64,000 nt of DNA from Miscanthus floridulus (taxonomy: Eukaryota; Streptophyta; Magnoliopsida; Poales; Poaceae), in the NCBI RefSeq assembly GCF_019320115.1, contig NC_089584.1, positions 73,687,533 through 73,751,532 on the forward strand, in the 5' to 3' direction. Below are positions 1 through 11,825 of this stretch, in pieces (positions within the stretch are counted from its first letter, which is position 1; each line of letters starts with the position of its first letter). Position numbers and translations under genes: made by a program. The notes beneath the pieces were generated by a model, which made no database searches, was not told the origin of the DNA, and was given only the letters and a program-made list of their open reading frames with translations.

Positions 1-945
1 TAGTGAACTTGATTGATCTAATAAATCTGACTGAGGTTGGATGAACTTGGATGTTGGGAGAGAGTGCATCCCCTTTTATAGATGAAGGGGATATCCTTAC
101 AAGTGAGAGGGAAGGAGTATGTTTGCTACTGAGCCTTGTTAGCCACACCGGTGGGTACATGATGATGGTAGGCGCCCATAATACCGTTGAATGTCAGAAG
201 CATGTGGGTGGTTGGGTTGTCTTCTTCGGGTATGGCAAACGTCGGCGCCTGCCATACTATTGATGCCTAGAGGTTTGTGAGGGGTTTTACCATGTTTGCC
301 TGGTACGGTAAATGCCGGCACCCACAACACTGTCTATGCCCAGAGGCATGTGGGGGGAGCCTTACCGTATGGGAGTTAATGGTGCCCACAATACTGTAGG
401 GAAAAATGTCAGCGCCTACAACACTGCTTGGGTTCTCACATGCCAGAGAGGTCGCAGAGTACTATTTCTACAGGTGTATAGAGTACGGACCCTGGTATTG
501 TGGTTTGACTTGTGTGCCCTGCCTACTTTCTTTGTCCATTCCCTGGTCCTTACCGAGCCGACGTCCCCAGTCGGTTAGTCCCAGTCGGCTCTGATCACGC
601 CAATCGGAGAAGAGCGGTGAGCAGGGGTTTGGCGCATCCCCGGTCAGAGACGTGGGTCAGAGTCGGAAGTAGTGTTTGGGCCAGGCCTTTTGGTCGGAGA
701 GGCCATCTGGAGGCGGGCTAGAGATCGAAGCGAGTGCTTCGGTTGGAGAGGTGGGCCAAAGTCAGAAATAGGCGCCGTTCCTCCTTGGCCAGGCCTTCCG
801 ATCGGTGATTGGATCGCCCTTTTGGCCTGTTTGTTTAGGTACTTGGGCTGGCCCATGAGTTGCGTGTTGTTTGTAACGTCACCTGCTGGCTGAGCCTTTA
901 TTGAGAAGCTGGTCTGCGAGGGACCCTGGGTTTATGAACCCGACA
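1..945 (-). repeat. 3' LTR of element A, truncated by the window edge
   Basis: This aligns with 10887-11825. The boundary is at ...AACCCGACA, followed directly by the C-rich complement of a polypurine tract. Within the LTR, positions ~165-430 contain a degenerate ~70-bp unit around GGCGCCCATAATAC / GGTGCCCACAATACTG repeated about four times, also present in the other LTR. No TATA box was assigned with confidence. Confidence 0.85.
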
Positions 946-970
946 GGAGCCCCCGAGCCCCCGAGCCCCC
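946..970 (-). other. Polypurine tract of element A
   Basis: On the minus strand this reads as tandem GGGGGCTC units ending in GGGGGCTCC directly before the LTR start TGTCGGG. Position and G-richness fit the plus-strand priming site of an LTR retrotransposon. It is interrupted by CT dinucleotides, so the exact primer end is inferred. Confidence 0.6.
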
Positions 971-1203
971 GGGCGATTCGGGTAGAATCGTCTGGGGGAT
1001 TTTTTCATTGACAGCGGGTGCGCACGAGCGCACCCATGGGTGTAGCCCCTGAGCCCCCGGGCGATTTAGGCAGAATCGTTCGGGGGGTTTTTCATTTTGC
1101 TAGCGGAGGAGGTTTTTGTTTTGTCGGCGGGTGCGCGTGAGCGCACCTATGGGTGTAGGCCTCGAGCCCCCGGGTGATTCGGGCAGAATCGTCTGGGGGG
1201 TGT
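950..1203. repeat. Three tandem hairpin units next to the polypurine tract
   Basis: Three units of about 85-110 bp each contain a stem of the form CCCCC-GGGCGATTC-loop-GAATCGTC-GGGGG, followed by a short T run. The stems are at 966-998, 1054-1087 and 1167-1200. Units two and three differ in the stem, but most changes leave G-U or Watson-Crick pairs. Related stems occur at 2374-2409 and at 14722-14757 beside the LTR of element B. The stretch between units carries GCGGGTGCGC(A/G)(C/T)GAGCGCACC, itself a short palindrome. Confidence 0.75.
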
Positions 1204-1259
1204 TTGTCAGTGGGTGTGTGTGTGTGTATTTTTAGTCGAGATGGAGTCATCAACCAAGG

Positions 1260-1800
1260 TGTCATTGCACAGCCAAGGTGTTTTAGTTTTGGGATCGGGT
1301 AAGACGGAGCTCGTGGATCTTGGCGTTGGTGCGCGCTGTGGGATCGGGTGAGACGGAGCTCGCGGATCCTAGCATCGGTGCGCGCCGTGGGATCAGGCGA
1401 GGTAGTTAGTTTAGGGATTGGACGAGATGGAGCTTGTGGGTCCTAGCATCGGTGCGTGCCAGGGGACCGAGCGAGTTGGAGTCATGGATCCTAGCCTTGA
1501 TGCAGCCCGCACAGCCGAGGGAGTTAGTCAGTTAGTTTAGGAATAGGGTGAGGCAGAGCTCGTGGATCCTGATGGGGTGAGTTCAGGGTCGTAGACCTAG
1601 TCATTTGGTGTGCAGTCGAATCATAGCTGAGGGATAGGGTGAGTTCGGGGTCACAGACCTAGGCATTTGGTGTGTAGTCGAAATGTAGCCAAGGGATGGG
1701 GCGAGTTCGGGGTCACAGACCCAGGCGTTTGGTGTGCAGTCAAAGCATAGCCGAGGGATGGGGCGAGTTCAGGGTCACAGACCTAGGTGTTTTGGTGTCT
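1260..1800. repeat. Two families of tandem repeats in the tail of element A
   Basis: From ~1290 to ~1470 a unit of about 57 bp (GGGATCGGGTGAGACGGAGC..., ending near GCATCGGTGCGCGCC) recurs about four times. From ~1565 to ~1795 a unit of about 64 bp built around GAGTTCGGGGTCACAGACC...TTTGGTGTGCAGTCG recurs four times. Units differ from each other by several substitutions. Both look like minisatellite expansions inside retrotransposon non-coding DNA; no coding role is visible. Confidence 0.7.
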
Positions 1801-4110
1801 TGAGCCCTCGAGCCCATTGGGCCTTGGTAGGGGTCGGTTTGAGTTGTGTGCATTACCCCATCCTTGGTTTCTTACAACTAGAGGGGCTGAGCTTTGTTGC
1901 TTGCCTCGATCACTCGGGCTCGAGTGACACGCTCGGTGAGTTCGCTAATGGGTATGATCGAGTGGAATCCGGGTCCGTCATTCGTGACGGGGTTAGCATA
2001 GCCCTCTTGTGACATTCCTCTGCTCCTTTACCTACAACCCGGCAGATGCCTGGGTCATTCCGGAGACTGACCCGAGTGGCCTAATGGCCTCCCCTCGATG
2101 GAGATTCTGTGGGCTTGGCAGAGGCTTAGGATTGAACGAGAAGGTTGAGATGACCCTGTCTGCTTTAGGGTAGACGAGGTGAGGGCCACATAGGGCTCAT
2201 CTGCATTTTCTCCCCTGGCTCTATTTGATGTGGGGTGGCCTCGAGCCCTTTGTGAGCCGGCCTTCGAACCTCGGTCGGTCATTGCTCATGTCGAATGAGG
2301 CAACTGCCGCTTCATGACGCAACATGGAGCATTGTGATGCATTTCGCTGCACGTGTGATGCTTAGTTCCCAAGCCCCCAGGCGATTCAGGGCCTGAATTG
2401 TCCAAGGGGCATGGGCGTATGGAATGAATGCGTGTATGGATGTATGAAATGATTATAAAGAAATAGTGGGGGTCAGTTGTGTTACCTTGATGACTAGAGT
2501 GGCGGGGTTTGAAGAGCTCTAATCAGAAATGTTTGACCGAGACCCGTGCTTGTCGTTCATGATGGAGTTGGCGTGGCCTACATGGGACGTCCCTTTGCTC
2601 CTTACCTGTCTCTCGGTGTTTTATCCTGAGCCATTCGATCGACTTTAGGAAGCCCGGTGGTCTCTCCTAGCGGAGATCCCATTTCAGATTTTTCCCAGTC
2701 CCACCTGGGGATACGGAGAGCCGCCTACGTGGTGACGCTTTGGTTTTTGCACCCGGCTTGCAGTAGTGGTGGGCCATACCTAGGCCATGTCCCATCATAC
2801 TAGGAGCTGTTCTGTCTGACTAGGCGTCGTTCCGTCGGTCATTGAGCATCCCATTGGTCTGGATGCATCCCATTGTTTCCCATCCACATTGAATGGGGGA
2901 AGGGAGAGAGTTTTTCGCTCTGATTTTTGCCCCTCTTTAGCTATCGCGTTTCCTCCTTAAATAGGGGGAGGGAGAGGGCTTTTCGTCGTAGTCTTTTGCC
3001 TATTCTCCAACTATTGCCTCTCCTCCTTCTTCCTCCTCACCGAGAGTGCCTGTATGCCATGGCAGTTCCTAAGTGAGAAAGAGGGCAAGCGAGGGGGAGG
3101 ACTTATAGATCTTTTCATAAATTCAGAGCGCGATGTCGAGCTAGAGGCTGCCGAAGGCGGTGCTGGCCATCTTTGCCTGAGAAGGGGCGGCTTCTACCGA
3201 AGGTGGTGGCGCGCTGGATTCATCTGTGAGGCCTTTTTTGGGATGGAGCCGTGTGCGGATTTTTTTTCGATGGATCTTCACCGGGCGAGCCTTGTTGGAG
3301 GGGAAGTTGCTCAGGATCATGCTGGTGGAGGGTTCCATGCCTGCACTGCTTAGGTTGGCCAGTTCATAAAGTTTGATGAGATCTCTTCTAACCATGGTGG
3401 CCATACCTTGGTGGTAGCGTCCCTGCCTAGGAGCTGCCTCAACTGCATGAGAAGGTCTAGAGTTCCATGCTCTTTTGTTGAGCATCTATGGGTGCGACGC
3501 CCTTGAGGTACCCATTGCGCTCACTGAAGTTGAGGGAGCAGAACCAAGCAGGTCCCTTGAGGTACCCATTGCGCTCGTCAAAGTCGAGGGAGCAGAACCG
3601 GGTAGGGCCCCTATGGTGGTGGTTATGTCCAGTGGTGTCAGGCGATGTCGTCGAGCAGCCGCAGTAGTATTTGGAGTGGAAGTAGTTAGAAAATGGAATA
3701 GTTGAGTTCATGGGTGAGTCCCCATGTGAACAGTTTGTATCAATGAATCCATTAGTTCTGCTTTTGTGATAGAACCACTATTTGTTCCTTGTTTTTATCC
3801 TAGCATAACTTTTGTTTTTATCCTTTCTTTTTTTTCGCACCTACCCATTAGTTCTGTAGGCTGTTATTTTAAGAACCTGGGCATGGCCCGTGGGGCTTGG
3901 CTACTTATAACCATAGGTCGTGGTGGGACACATTCAGTTAGGAGTAAGAACAAAGTCACGTAGGGCAATCAAAGGAATGAAATGCGCTTCTGTTCGGGGA
4001 CAAAGTTATTACCATGTGATAGTAAAAAAGAGAGGTAGTATTTAGTATTGTACCCTCATAGAGCCCCCGAGCGACCCAAGCTGAAAGTGTTTGGGCTAGG
4101 GCGATTTATA
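1801..4110. other. Non-coding 3' tail of element A
   Basis: No conserved protein motif is visible on either strand. Positions ~1880-2340 and ~2480-2690 are degenerate copies of a unit of about 500 bp (containing CTCGATGGAGATTCTGTGGGCTTGG and GCTTCATGACGC) that is also present several times in the tail of element B (19500-21190). A local duplication of about 54 bp lies at 3501-3608, built on GAGGTACCCATTGCGCTC...GAGGGAGCAGAACC. Short open frames here (for example 3054-3353 and 3141-3485) lack homology I recognise. This region sits where B carries its antisense gene, and A may have lost that gene. Confidence 0.6.
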
Positions 4111-4125
4111 GGAGCAAGTGTTTGA

Positions 4126-5240
4126 CTAAAAAGTGATAAGACCAAATTTTGGGGAAAAACGACGTAGCTGTTCAATGTTCCAAGTGTTGGTGAGAACGTT
4201 GCCGTTGTCGCCCTCCAGTCGGTAGGTGCCCGGTTGGATCACTTCGGTCACCGTATAGGGTCCTTTCCATGATGGAGAGAGTTTGTGTTTTTCCATCATT
4301 GATTGGGTTCTCCAGAGTATGAGATCACTGACTTCGAGGATCCTTACCCTGATCTTCCTTTCGTGGTACCTATAGAGAGTTTGCTGATAGCGAGCAGAGC
4401 GGATGATGGTCATCTCACGGGCCTCCTTGAGTAGGTCGACTGCATGTTGCTGAGCCTTCATGGCCCCGTCATGGTTGAAAGCCTTCACTCTCGAGGTGCC
4501 ATGGTCGAGGTCGAAGGGCAGTACTGCTTTAGCTCCGTAGGCTAGGAAGAAGGGTGTGAACCCTATGGATCGGTTCAGGGTCGTTCTTAGGCTCTAGAGG
4601 ATCGCTAGGACCTCTACAACCCATCGCCCGACGTACTTATTGAGTCAATCGAAGATGCGTGACTTGAGTCCTTGGAGGACCATGCCATTTGCACGCTTGA
4701 CCTGTGCATTAGTACGTGGGTGTCTGACTGAGGCCCAATCGATTCTGATGCCGTATCCATCACTAAAGTCTAGGAACTTCTTCCTGGTGAAGTTAGTCCC
4801 GTGGTCAGTGATGATGTAGTTGGGAACACTGAACCGGTAGATGATGTCGAGGAAGAATTTGATCACCTCTTCCGAGCGGATGTTGGTGATGGGCTTGGCC
4901 TCTATCCACTTGGTGAACTTGTTGACTGCTACGAGTAGGTGAGTGAAGCCACCTTGGCCCTTTTTGAGGGGTCCCACCATGTCGAGGCCCTAGACTATGA
5001 ATGGCTAGGTGATGGGGATGATTTGGAGCTCCTATGCCAGCAAATGGGTTTGCCGAGCGTAGAACTAGCATCCTTCACACCTTCGGACGACCTCCTCTGC
5101 ATCTCATAGTGCGGTGGGCCAGTAAAAATCTTGGTGAAAGGCTTTTCTGACCAACATCCTTAGGGCTGCGTGATGTCCACAAATCTTGGCATGGACCTCG
5201 AGGAGGAGCTATTTCCCCTGGTTGGTGGGGATGCACTTCA
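4126..5240 (-). pseudogene. Integrase remnant of element A
   Basis: Two open stretches on the minus strand, 4645-4980 and 4126-4488, together cover much of a gypsy integrase. The first holds the core: HLLVAVNKFTKWIEAKP, YIITDHGTNF and RTNAQVKRANGM. The second holds the C-terminal part (KLSPSWKGPYTVTEVIQPGTYRL). Family members normally have VAVDKFTKW and NGQVERANG, so the first catalytic Asp is Asn (codon at 4921-4923) and the catalytic Glu is Lys (codon at 4696-4698); only the middle Asp of TDHGTNF remains. Stops separate the parts, and the zinc-binding region towards 5240 is broken. The enzyme cannot be active as written. Confidence 0.85.
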
Positions 5241-5389
5241 TGAGCACCCCTGATGGACTCCGTTTGTAGAGTTCATCACCAAGTGCAACGAAGGTCTTGG
5301 CGCATCGAGTGATCCACCGAGCTTCAGTCCTTTCGAGTGGGAGAACCTCCTCAAGGAGGTTGGTGAATAGCAACACTCTCTAGTCGGTT

Positions 5390-7128
5390 TAATCAAGTGC
5401 TAATACGATGACGTTGGCGGGTGATGTCGTCATGGAGGTACTAGGATCAGAGCCCCCAAGCGCTGGCCTAGCATTGGGGTGTATCTGGACTAGACCTTCT
5501 AGGATGCGGGGCGGATGGCTCATGGACATCATTGATGAAGACCCCGCTTGGGGATGGCTCCCGCCTAGCGGCCAATTTTGCAAGAAAATCGGCGATATCG
5601 TTGTCCTTTCAGGGGACATGATGCAGCTCGATCCCCTAGAATTTGTTCTCGAGCTTGCGCACCTCTTGGTAGTATGCTGCCATGAGGGGGCTTTTGCAGG
5701 AGGACTCCTTCATGACCTGATCAATGACCAGCTTTGAGTCACTGCAGACATAGAGTCATGTAGCACCAAGCTTGATGGTGATGCATAGTCCGTTGATAAG
5801 GGCCTCGTACTCTATGACATTGTTTGAGGCTAAAAGTGGAGGCGGATGGCATAGTGGAGCCTACTCCCATCCGAGGAGATTAGGACCACTCTAGCCCCCG
5901 AGCCGAGCATCATTATGGACCTATCGAAGTACATTGTCTAGTACTCATGGGTGACATCCAGGGTCGATAGCTGCACCTCTATCCATTCGGCGACAAAATC
6001 CACAAGAGCCTGAGATTTAATGGCAGTATGAGGGATGTACCTCATATCATGGCCCATGAGTTTGAGTGCCCACTTAGAGATCCATCCCACGACATTGTGG
6101 TTGCGGATGATGTCCCCAAGCGGGTATGAAGTGATGATCGTGACTTCGTGGTTGGTGAAGTAGTGTAGGAGCTTTCGGGTTGCCATCAGCACGGCGTATA
6201 GGAGTTTTTGCACCTAGGGGTACCAGACCTTGGGGTCAGTGAGTACTTCCCTGATGAAGTATATGGGCCACTAGACCTTAAGGTGGTGTCCTGGCTCCTC
6301 CCTTTCAATGACCAGCGCGGCACTTACCACATGGTTGCTGGCCGCGATGTAGAGGAGAAGGGGTTCTCCCCATTCGGGAGCGATGAAGATCAGGGCTGAC
6401 GATAGGGACGCTTTGAGGCTCTCTAGAGCCTACTGAGCTTCCTCAGTCTAGATGAAAGTGTCTGTCTTTTTGAGGAGCTTGTAGAGTGGCATCAATCATT
6501 CGCCAAGCCGAGAGATGAATCGACTTAGGGTAGCCAGATAGCCAGTGAGCCTTTGCACGCCCTTGACGTTGCGTATGGGGCCCATGTTGGAGATGACCAT
6601 GATTTTTTTGGGGTTGGCCTCGGTGCCACACTCGGACACATTGTATCCTAGCAACTTCCCCTTTAGAACCCTGAAAACACATTTTTTGAGATTTGGCCTG
6701 ATGTTGAACCTTCAGAGGTTTATGAATGTTGCGGCCAAGTTTGCGATTAGGTCGCAAGCTTGAGTCATTTTGACCAATATGTCATCAACATAGATGGGGA
6801 TCGTTGGTCTTGGCCACTCAGCTTGATCAGGCTGATCGAGAAGGTCGATTTGGTCGGCAAAGCATTGCTGCATGCACTTTTGGTAGGTGGCTCCAGCGTT
6901 CTTCAAGTCAAAAGGCATGGTTATGTAGCAGTATGAACCATATAGGGTGTTGAACAAAGTTGCGAGCTGATCGAACTCTTTCATCGCGATCTGGTGATAG
7001 CCCGAGTAGGCTTCTAGAAAGGAGAGGATCTCACAACCCGAGGTAGAGTCGACTATCTGGTCTATGTGCGGCAAAGAAAAGTGATCCTTTGGACACGCTT
7101 TATTAAGGCCAGTATAATCAACGCACAT
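5390..7128 (-). pseudogene. Reverse transcriptase - RNase H remnant of element A
   Basis: The minus strand at 6712-7128 keeps clear RT motifs: MCVDYTGLNKACPKDHFSLPHIDQ, a degenerate SGYHQI block, and YVDDILVK at the active site (YVDD codons at 6781-6792). Downstream, 5938-6213 carries the canonical RNase H end (QKLLYAVLMATRKLLHYF...). Around 5690-5760 a separate block encodes SDSKLVIDQVMKE, typical of the additional archaeal-type RNase H found in Tat elements. Multiple stops and frame changes separate the pieces. The reading order matches PR-RT-RH-aRH-INT of the family. Confidence 0.85.
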
Positions 7129-7410
7129 TCTTCACTTCCTGGTATTCTTTTTAATAAGAACAGGAATGGTAAGCCAGTTAGAGTGGAATACCTCTCTGAT
7201 GAATCTGGCTGCCAGGAGTTTGGTGATCTCTTCGCCTATGGCCCTACGCCTCTCGTTGTTGAAGCAACACAGACAATGTTTGGTGGGCTTCAAGCCTGGG
7301 ATGAGGCGCAGTGCATGCTCGCCGACCTCCTACAGTATGCTCGGCTTGTCAGAAGGCTGCCATGTGAAGACATCACGATTGGCGCACAAGAAGTCAATGA
7401 GCTCACATTC

Positions 7411-8244
7411 CTATTTGGCTAGGAGTTGGGTCCCAATCCGCACCGTCTTGGTTGGGTCGGTGGGGTCGATTCCTATCACCTTGGTTTCCTCGAGCAGACG
7501 AAAGGCCATCGAGGAGTTTGGTTTGTTGCAGTCGGGGACTGCTGGGGTCGATGACTCCATGAGCCGTAGAAGCTCGGATGAGTTGATGACCATGGTGGCG
7601 AGCACGAAATTCTCGTGGTCGCACATGAAGGCATGCGAAAAAGCATTGCTCACGGTGATGACTCTATTCGGCCCTAACATCTTCAGCTTGAGGTAGGTGT
7701 AGTTGGGGATTGCCATGAATTTGGCATAGCATGGCTGCCCCAAGATAGCATGGTAGGACCCTAGGAAGTCCACCACTTCAAAGGTGAGGACCTCCGAGCG
7801 GAAGTTGGTTCGGTTGCCAAACATGATGGGTAGGTTGATCTACCCAAGCAGGTATGCTTGTGCTCCCAGGATCACCCCATGGAAGGGAGAGCCCTCTAGG
7901 TGGAGTTCTGACCAAGGGATGCACATGGCATCAAGGGTGTCAACATAGAGGATGTTGAGGCCACTGCCTCCATCCATCAGCACCTTGGTGAGGCGCTTCT
8001 TGCGAATGATGGGATTGAGGACAAGCGGGTAACGTCCTAGTCTCACTATGTGGGAGGGATGGTCCCTTTGATCGAAGGTGATCGAAGATTCTGACCAGCT
8101 AAGGAAGGAGGGAATGGCCGTCTCAGTGGTGCATGCCTCCCTATAGCGGACCTTGTGCTGGTGCTTGGTCCAGATGGTGTCAGATCCACCAAAGATCATG
8201 ATGCACTCCTCAGGGTCAGGGAAGCCATCTCCATCCTTGCCCAC
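7411..8244 (-). pseudogene. Aspartic protease remnant of element A
   Basis: The minus-strand frames 7840-8244 and 7411-7824 resemble the retropepsin region of Tat elements. The motif is VLMDGGSGLNILYVDTLDAM, where DGGS stands where canonical retropepsins have D(S/T)G; DGGS is common in this lineage. After it, QAYLLG and the stretch around NFRSEVLTFEVVDFLGSYHAILGQP match the flap and the C-terminal lobe (ILGQP). The frame breaks between 7824 and 7840. Function would be maturation of Gag-Pol; the copy is not intact. Confidence 0.8.
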
Positions 8245-9930
8245 CGTGCCTCCTTTCTTGGCTGCCGCCTCTTTGCTGTCTCCTTCTTTCGGCCTACCGG
8301 CCTACCATAGGAAACATTTTTGGAGCTCATAGTCCTTGTAGAGGTGTTTGATGGGGTAGGCGTGGTTGGTGCATGGGCTATCCATGAACTTGTTAAAGTG
8401 GTCAGGCAGTCCTTGTTGGGGCTGCTTGCCCGTGTGATCAGCCACGACGACCAACGTGATGTTGTTTGACTAACACCGATCCTTTTTATTCTTCTTGCCC
8501 CTCTGTGTGGAGGGGCCCTCATCTTGGTTTGTGCGCTTGGCCTTGCCTTTGTTGCAGCCTCCGTTGAAGACCGCTCTGATCGCCTCCTCGCTGGAGGTGT
8601 GGTTAGTGGCGACATCGAGTAGGTCATAGGTGGTACTAGGCTTCAGGCAGCCAAGCTTGTGGATCAGGGACTCGCAGGTTGTCCTAGAGAGGAATAAGCT
8701 AATGATGTCTGTGTTGATGACATTAGGGAGGGATTTGCATCGTTGGGAGAACCCGTGGATGTAATCCCGTAGGGACTCGCTGGCTCCTGCTGGCAACTCT
8801 TGAGGTCCTAGGAGTTTCTAGGGCGGACATACATCCCCTTGAAATTTCTGACGAAGACCCTCTTGAGGTCCGCTCAGTCACGGATGCTGTCATATGGGAT
8901 GAATTCAAGCCATGCCTGAACATGTTCCCCCACATAGATTGAGAGATACTAAATGATGAAAAAGTCATCATCCACTCCTCTGACTCGGCAGGTGAGCCAG
9001 AAATCTCTGAGCCAAATACCGGGGTTTGTGTCCCCGATGTACTTGGTGATGTTGGTGGGCAGTTGGAAGTGCTATGGGAATGGCGCTCTCTGGATACATC
9101 GGTCAAAGGCCCATGGTCTTGGGCCCTCAGGGCTAGGACTCTGGTCGCCAAGCCAGCGACCATGCCTAGGGCGTGTTTCACCACTCCCCTCAATGGTTTG
9201 GCCGGGACCCATGTCGCCCGTCCTCATTATCGCCCGATGGACGTCATCATCATGTCGGGCCTGGTGTTGGTTGTTGATGACGCTATGAGTGTCTTGGTGC
9301 AGATCGAACCATTCGCATATCAGCGGTCGGTGTAGAGCAGACGACAGGTCAGACCACGGTGCAGGAACTACCTCCCGAGCCACACTTGGTTGTTGTAGCG
9401 GCGAGCGGATGGAGTGATCCATCTGGCATGTCCCCACTCCCCTGGTGGGGAGAGAGGGCGCGTGTTAGAGTCATGATGCAGAGCTTTTCTCCTGTTGAAT
9501 AGCGATGGCTTCTACCAGCACCCGAAGGTTCCGGTAGACGGGCTCCTGCTCCTAGGGGTCGATGGGCTCGTGAACGCCACGTAGAAGCATTGCCATAGCA
9601 GCGATGTTCTGGCTAGCCTGAGTGAACTATGGGGGATCGTTCCCCTCGTTCATGATGTCATGTTGGACCTGGCAGGCATGACCCTAGGCGTCACCTGCTG
9701 GGTTACGCGCATGGGGCACAACATGCTGCACCGAGCATGCCGGCGTAGGCGGCGGCTGGTTCTGCCGTCGTTGTCGTAATACCTCGGTGTGCCCTTGCAC
9801 AAACATGAGGGCCCCCACATGTGGGTCTAGAGGGGTGTGAGTCTGCATAGACTCCACAACCATCCGGCAAGCTGTCCGGAGCAGTCCACCATAGCGCACT
9901 CCTCGGGATGGACGGTGGCTAGGTGCCATG
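8196..9930 (-). pseudogene. Gag remnant of element A
   Basis: The frame 8470-8796 (minus) holds LRDYIHGFSQRCKSLPNV, the C-terminal half of the plant retrotransposon gag domain, followed by lysine-rich KGKAKR and GKKNKKDR. A further segment near 8330-8390 encodes NHAYPIKHLYKDY, also found in the gag of element B. Upstream pieces 8723-9193 and 9072-9437 are in other frames and include the degenerate first half. 9684-9929 may be the N-terminus (PPPTPA-type linker). Shifts and stops prevent a continuous product. Confidence 0.75.
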
Positions 9931-10538
9931 TCGTCGATGCTGGAGCCGTCGCTCTCACCCTCATGGTAGGAGCAAAGCTCACCATTCCCATGAATTCAGA
10001 TGTGAGGGGGGATGGCAGCTAGCATCCTTTGGAGCCCTCGAGGCACATGTGTCCATGGGAGACGCAAGGCCAGTAGGGGAAGCGATTGTACTGGTGTTTA
10101 TGGTGCGGTCAATGAAGTCCCTCCAGATAATCAGGCGAGAGATAGTAAATAGAGAGTAAATAACAGGTATGCATATTACTCACAGCGGGGTTTGAGTAGA
10201 GAGTTTGCTCGAAATGAAGCGCAGATGCCTCATTGTTGAAGTCATCATGCGTCCTAGGAGTCGATGGAGGGCAGCCCCTCCGACATGGCATCGAAATGGG
10301 TGCCTCCTCATGGGGGTGTAGTATACCGAGCTGGTCAGGCGATGAAGTCCTAGGCTTCCTGAAGAGAAGGCCTAGGACAGCTCAAAGACTAGGTGGAACC
10401 CACATCCCAATAGGTGGGAGTGAGGGAAACTCTAGTTAGCCGAAGCTGAGTCATATCGCCCGAGCCCGCCATGGCGAAGGTGGCGGAAAAGTGGGCCATC
10501 CGATGACCAAAAAGTATTGAACATACAACGTCTTCCCC
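9931..10538 (-). other. 5' leader of element A
   Basis: This stretch lies between the primer binding site and the gag remnant. I see no conserved protein. Small open frames on both strands (for example 10389-10628 and 10233-10439) have no recognisable domain. Confidence 0.5.
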
Positions 10539-10553
10539 ACGGCCGGCGCCAAC
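10539..10553 (-). other. Primer binding site of element A
   Basis: Read on the minus strand directly after the LTR end (...TGCACCGATA) the sequence is GTTGGCGCCGGCCGT. TGGCGCCG is the start of a common plant retrotransposon primer site, complementary to the 3' end of a tRNA ending in CGGCGCCA (tRNA-Asp type in related elements). The tRNA identity is inferred. Confidence 0.7.
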
Positions 10554-11825
10554 TATCGGTGCAGAAAGTGACCAATAAGTAAATATTTGTAGTTTTGCCA
10601 TATGTTGTGATCGGAGGTGGCCTAGCACTCAATGACATAGGGTTTATACTAGGTTTAGGCAACGTGCCCTATGTCTAGTTCGAGTCGGTCGATGACTTTA
10701 TTCCTGAGCCCAGGTGCTTGAAGTTTGCAGTGGGGTTACACACGAGAAGGAGAAAGATGGGGGGTTCAAGAGGTCTGGTCAGGACTCCGAATCGAAAGGG
10801 CCAGAGAGTGACGGGAGCCCCGCTATGAGCTAAGTGTTCAAGCGTGTGCTTGTAGTTTGAACCTGGCGGTTCTATGGTTATGAACTAGTGAACTTGATCT
10901 ATCTAATGAATTTGACTGAGGTTGGATGAACTTGGATGTTGGGAGAGAGCGTATCCCCTTTTATAGATGAAGTGGATGGCCTTACAAGTGAGAGGGAAGG
11001 AGTATGTTTGCTACCGAGCCTTGTTGCCCACGCCAGTGGGTACAAGATGATTGTAGGCGCCCATAATACTATTGAATGTTAGAAGCATGCGGGTGGTTGG
11101 GTTGTCTTCTTCGGGTATGGCAGACGTTGGTGCCTGCCATACTGTTGATGCCTAAAGGTTTGTGAGGGGTTTTACCATGTTCGCCTGGTACGGTAAATGG
11201 CTAGCGCCCACAACACTATCGATGCCTAGAGGCATGTGGGGGGAGCCTTACCATATGGGAGTTAATGATGCCCACAATACTGTAGGAAAAAATGTCGGTG
11301 CCTACAACACTACTTGGGTTCTAACGTGTGAGAGAGGTTGCAGAGTATTGTTTCTATTGGTGTACAGAGTACGGACCCTGGTATTGACTTGTGCGCCCTG
11401 CCTACTTTCTTCATCCGTTCCCTGGTCCTTATTGAGTGGGCGTCCCTAGTCGGTTAGTCCTAGTCGGCTCTGATCGTGCCAGTCGGAGAAGAGCGGTGAG
11501 TAGGGGTTTGGCGCATCCCCTATTGGAGACGCGGGTTAGAGTCGGAAGTAGTGTTTTGGCCAGGCCTTCTGGTTAGAGAGGCCGTTCGGAGGCAGGCTGG
11601 AGTTCGAAGTGAGTGCTCCAATCGAAGAGGTGGGCCAGAGTTAGAATTGGGCACTGTTCCTCCTCGGCCAGGCCTTTCGGTCAGTGATTGGATCACCCTT
11701 TTGGCCTGTTTGTTTAGGTACTTGGGCTAGCCCACGAGTTGTGCGTTGTTTGTAATGTCACCTTCTAGGCCGAGCCTTTGTTGGGAAGCCAATCCGTAGG
11801 GGACCCTAGGTTTATGAACCCAATA
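10554..11825 (-). repeat. 5' LTR of element A (complete)
   Basis: The boundaries follow from the primer binding site on the left and from the match with the end of the 1-945 copy on the right (AACCCAATA against AACCCGACA). The length is 1272 bp. Terminal dinucleotides have decayed from TG/CA (TATCGG...CCAATA). Differences from the other LTR are mostly transitions, as expected from methylated, silenced DNA. The next five bases, GATTT, would be one target-site duplicate; its partner lies outside the window. Confidence 0.82.

Larger units (their letters stand above)
1..11825 (-). mobile_element. Element A: decayed Tat-lineage Ty3/gypsy LTR retrotransposon
   Basis: The two direct repeats at 1-945 and 10554-11825 flank a degenerate minus-strand gag-PR-RT-RNaseH-INT order, which defines a Ty3/gypsy element. 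Read on the minus strand, the LTR starts TGTCGGGTTCATAAACC (TATTGGG in the other copy) and ends next to GTTGGCGCCGG, a primer binding site. The left LTR is cut by the window edge. Stop codons and frameshifts run through all coding parts, and I count roughly 8% difference in the first 200 aligned LTR bases. The long non-coding tail between integrase and 3' LTR, and the protein motifs shared with element B, suggest the Tat lineage (relatives of Grande and RIRE2). Lineage is from family knowledge, not from a search. Confidence 0.88.

Noticed and set aside
950..1203. Rho-independent bacterial terminators or a CRISPR-like array
   Set aside because: The context is a plant retrotransposon. The units are palindromic and too long and variable for CRISPR repeats.
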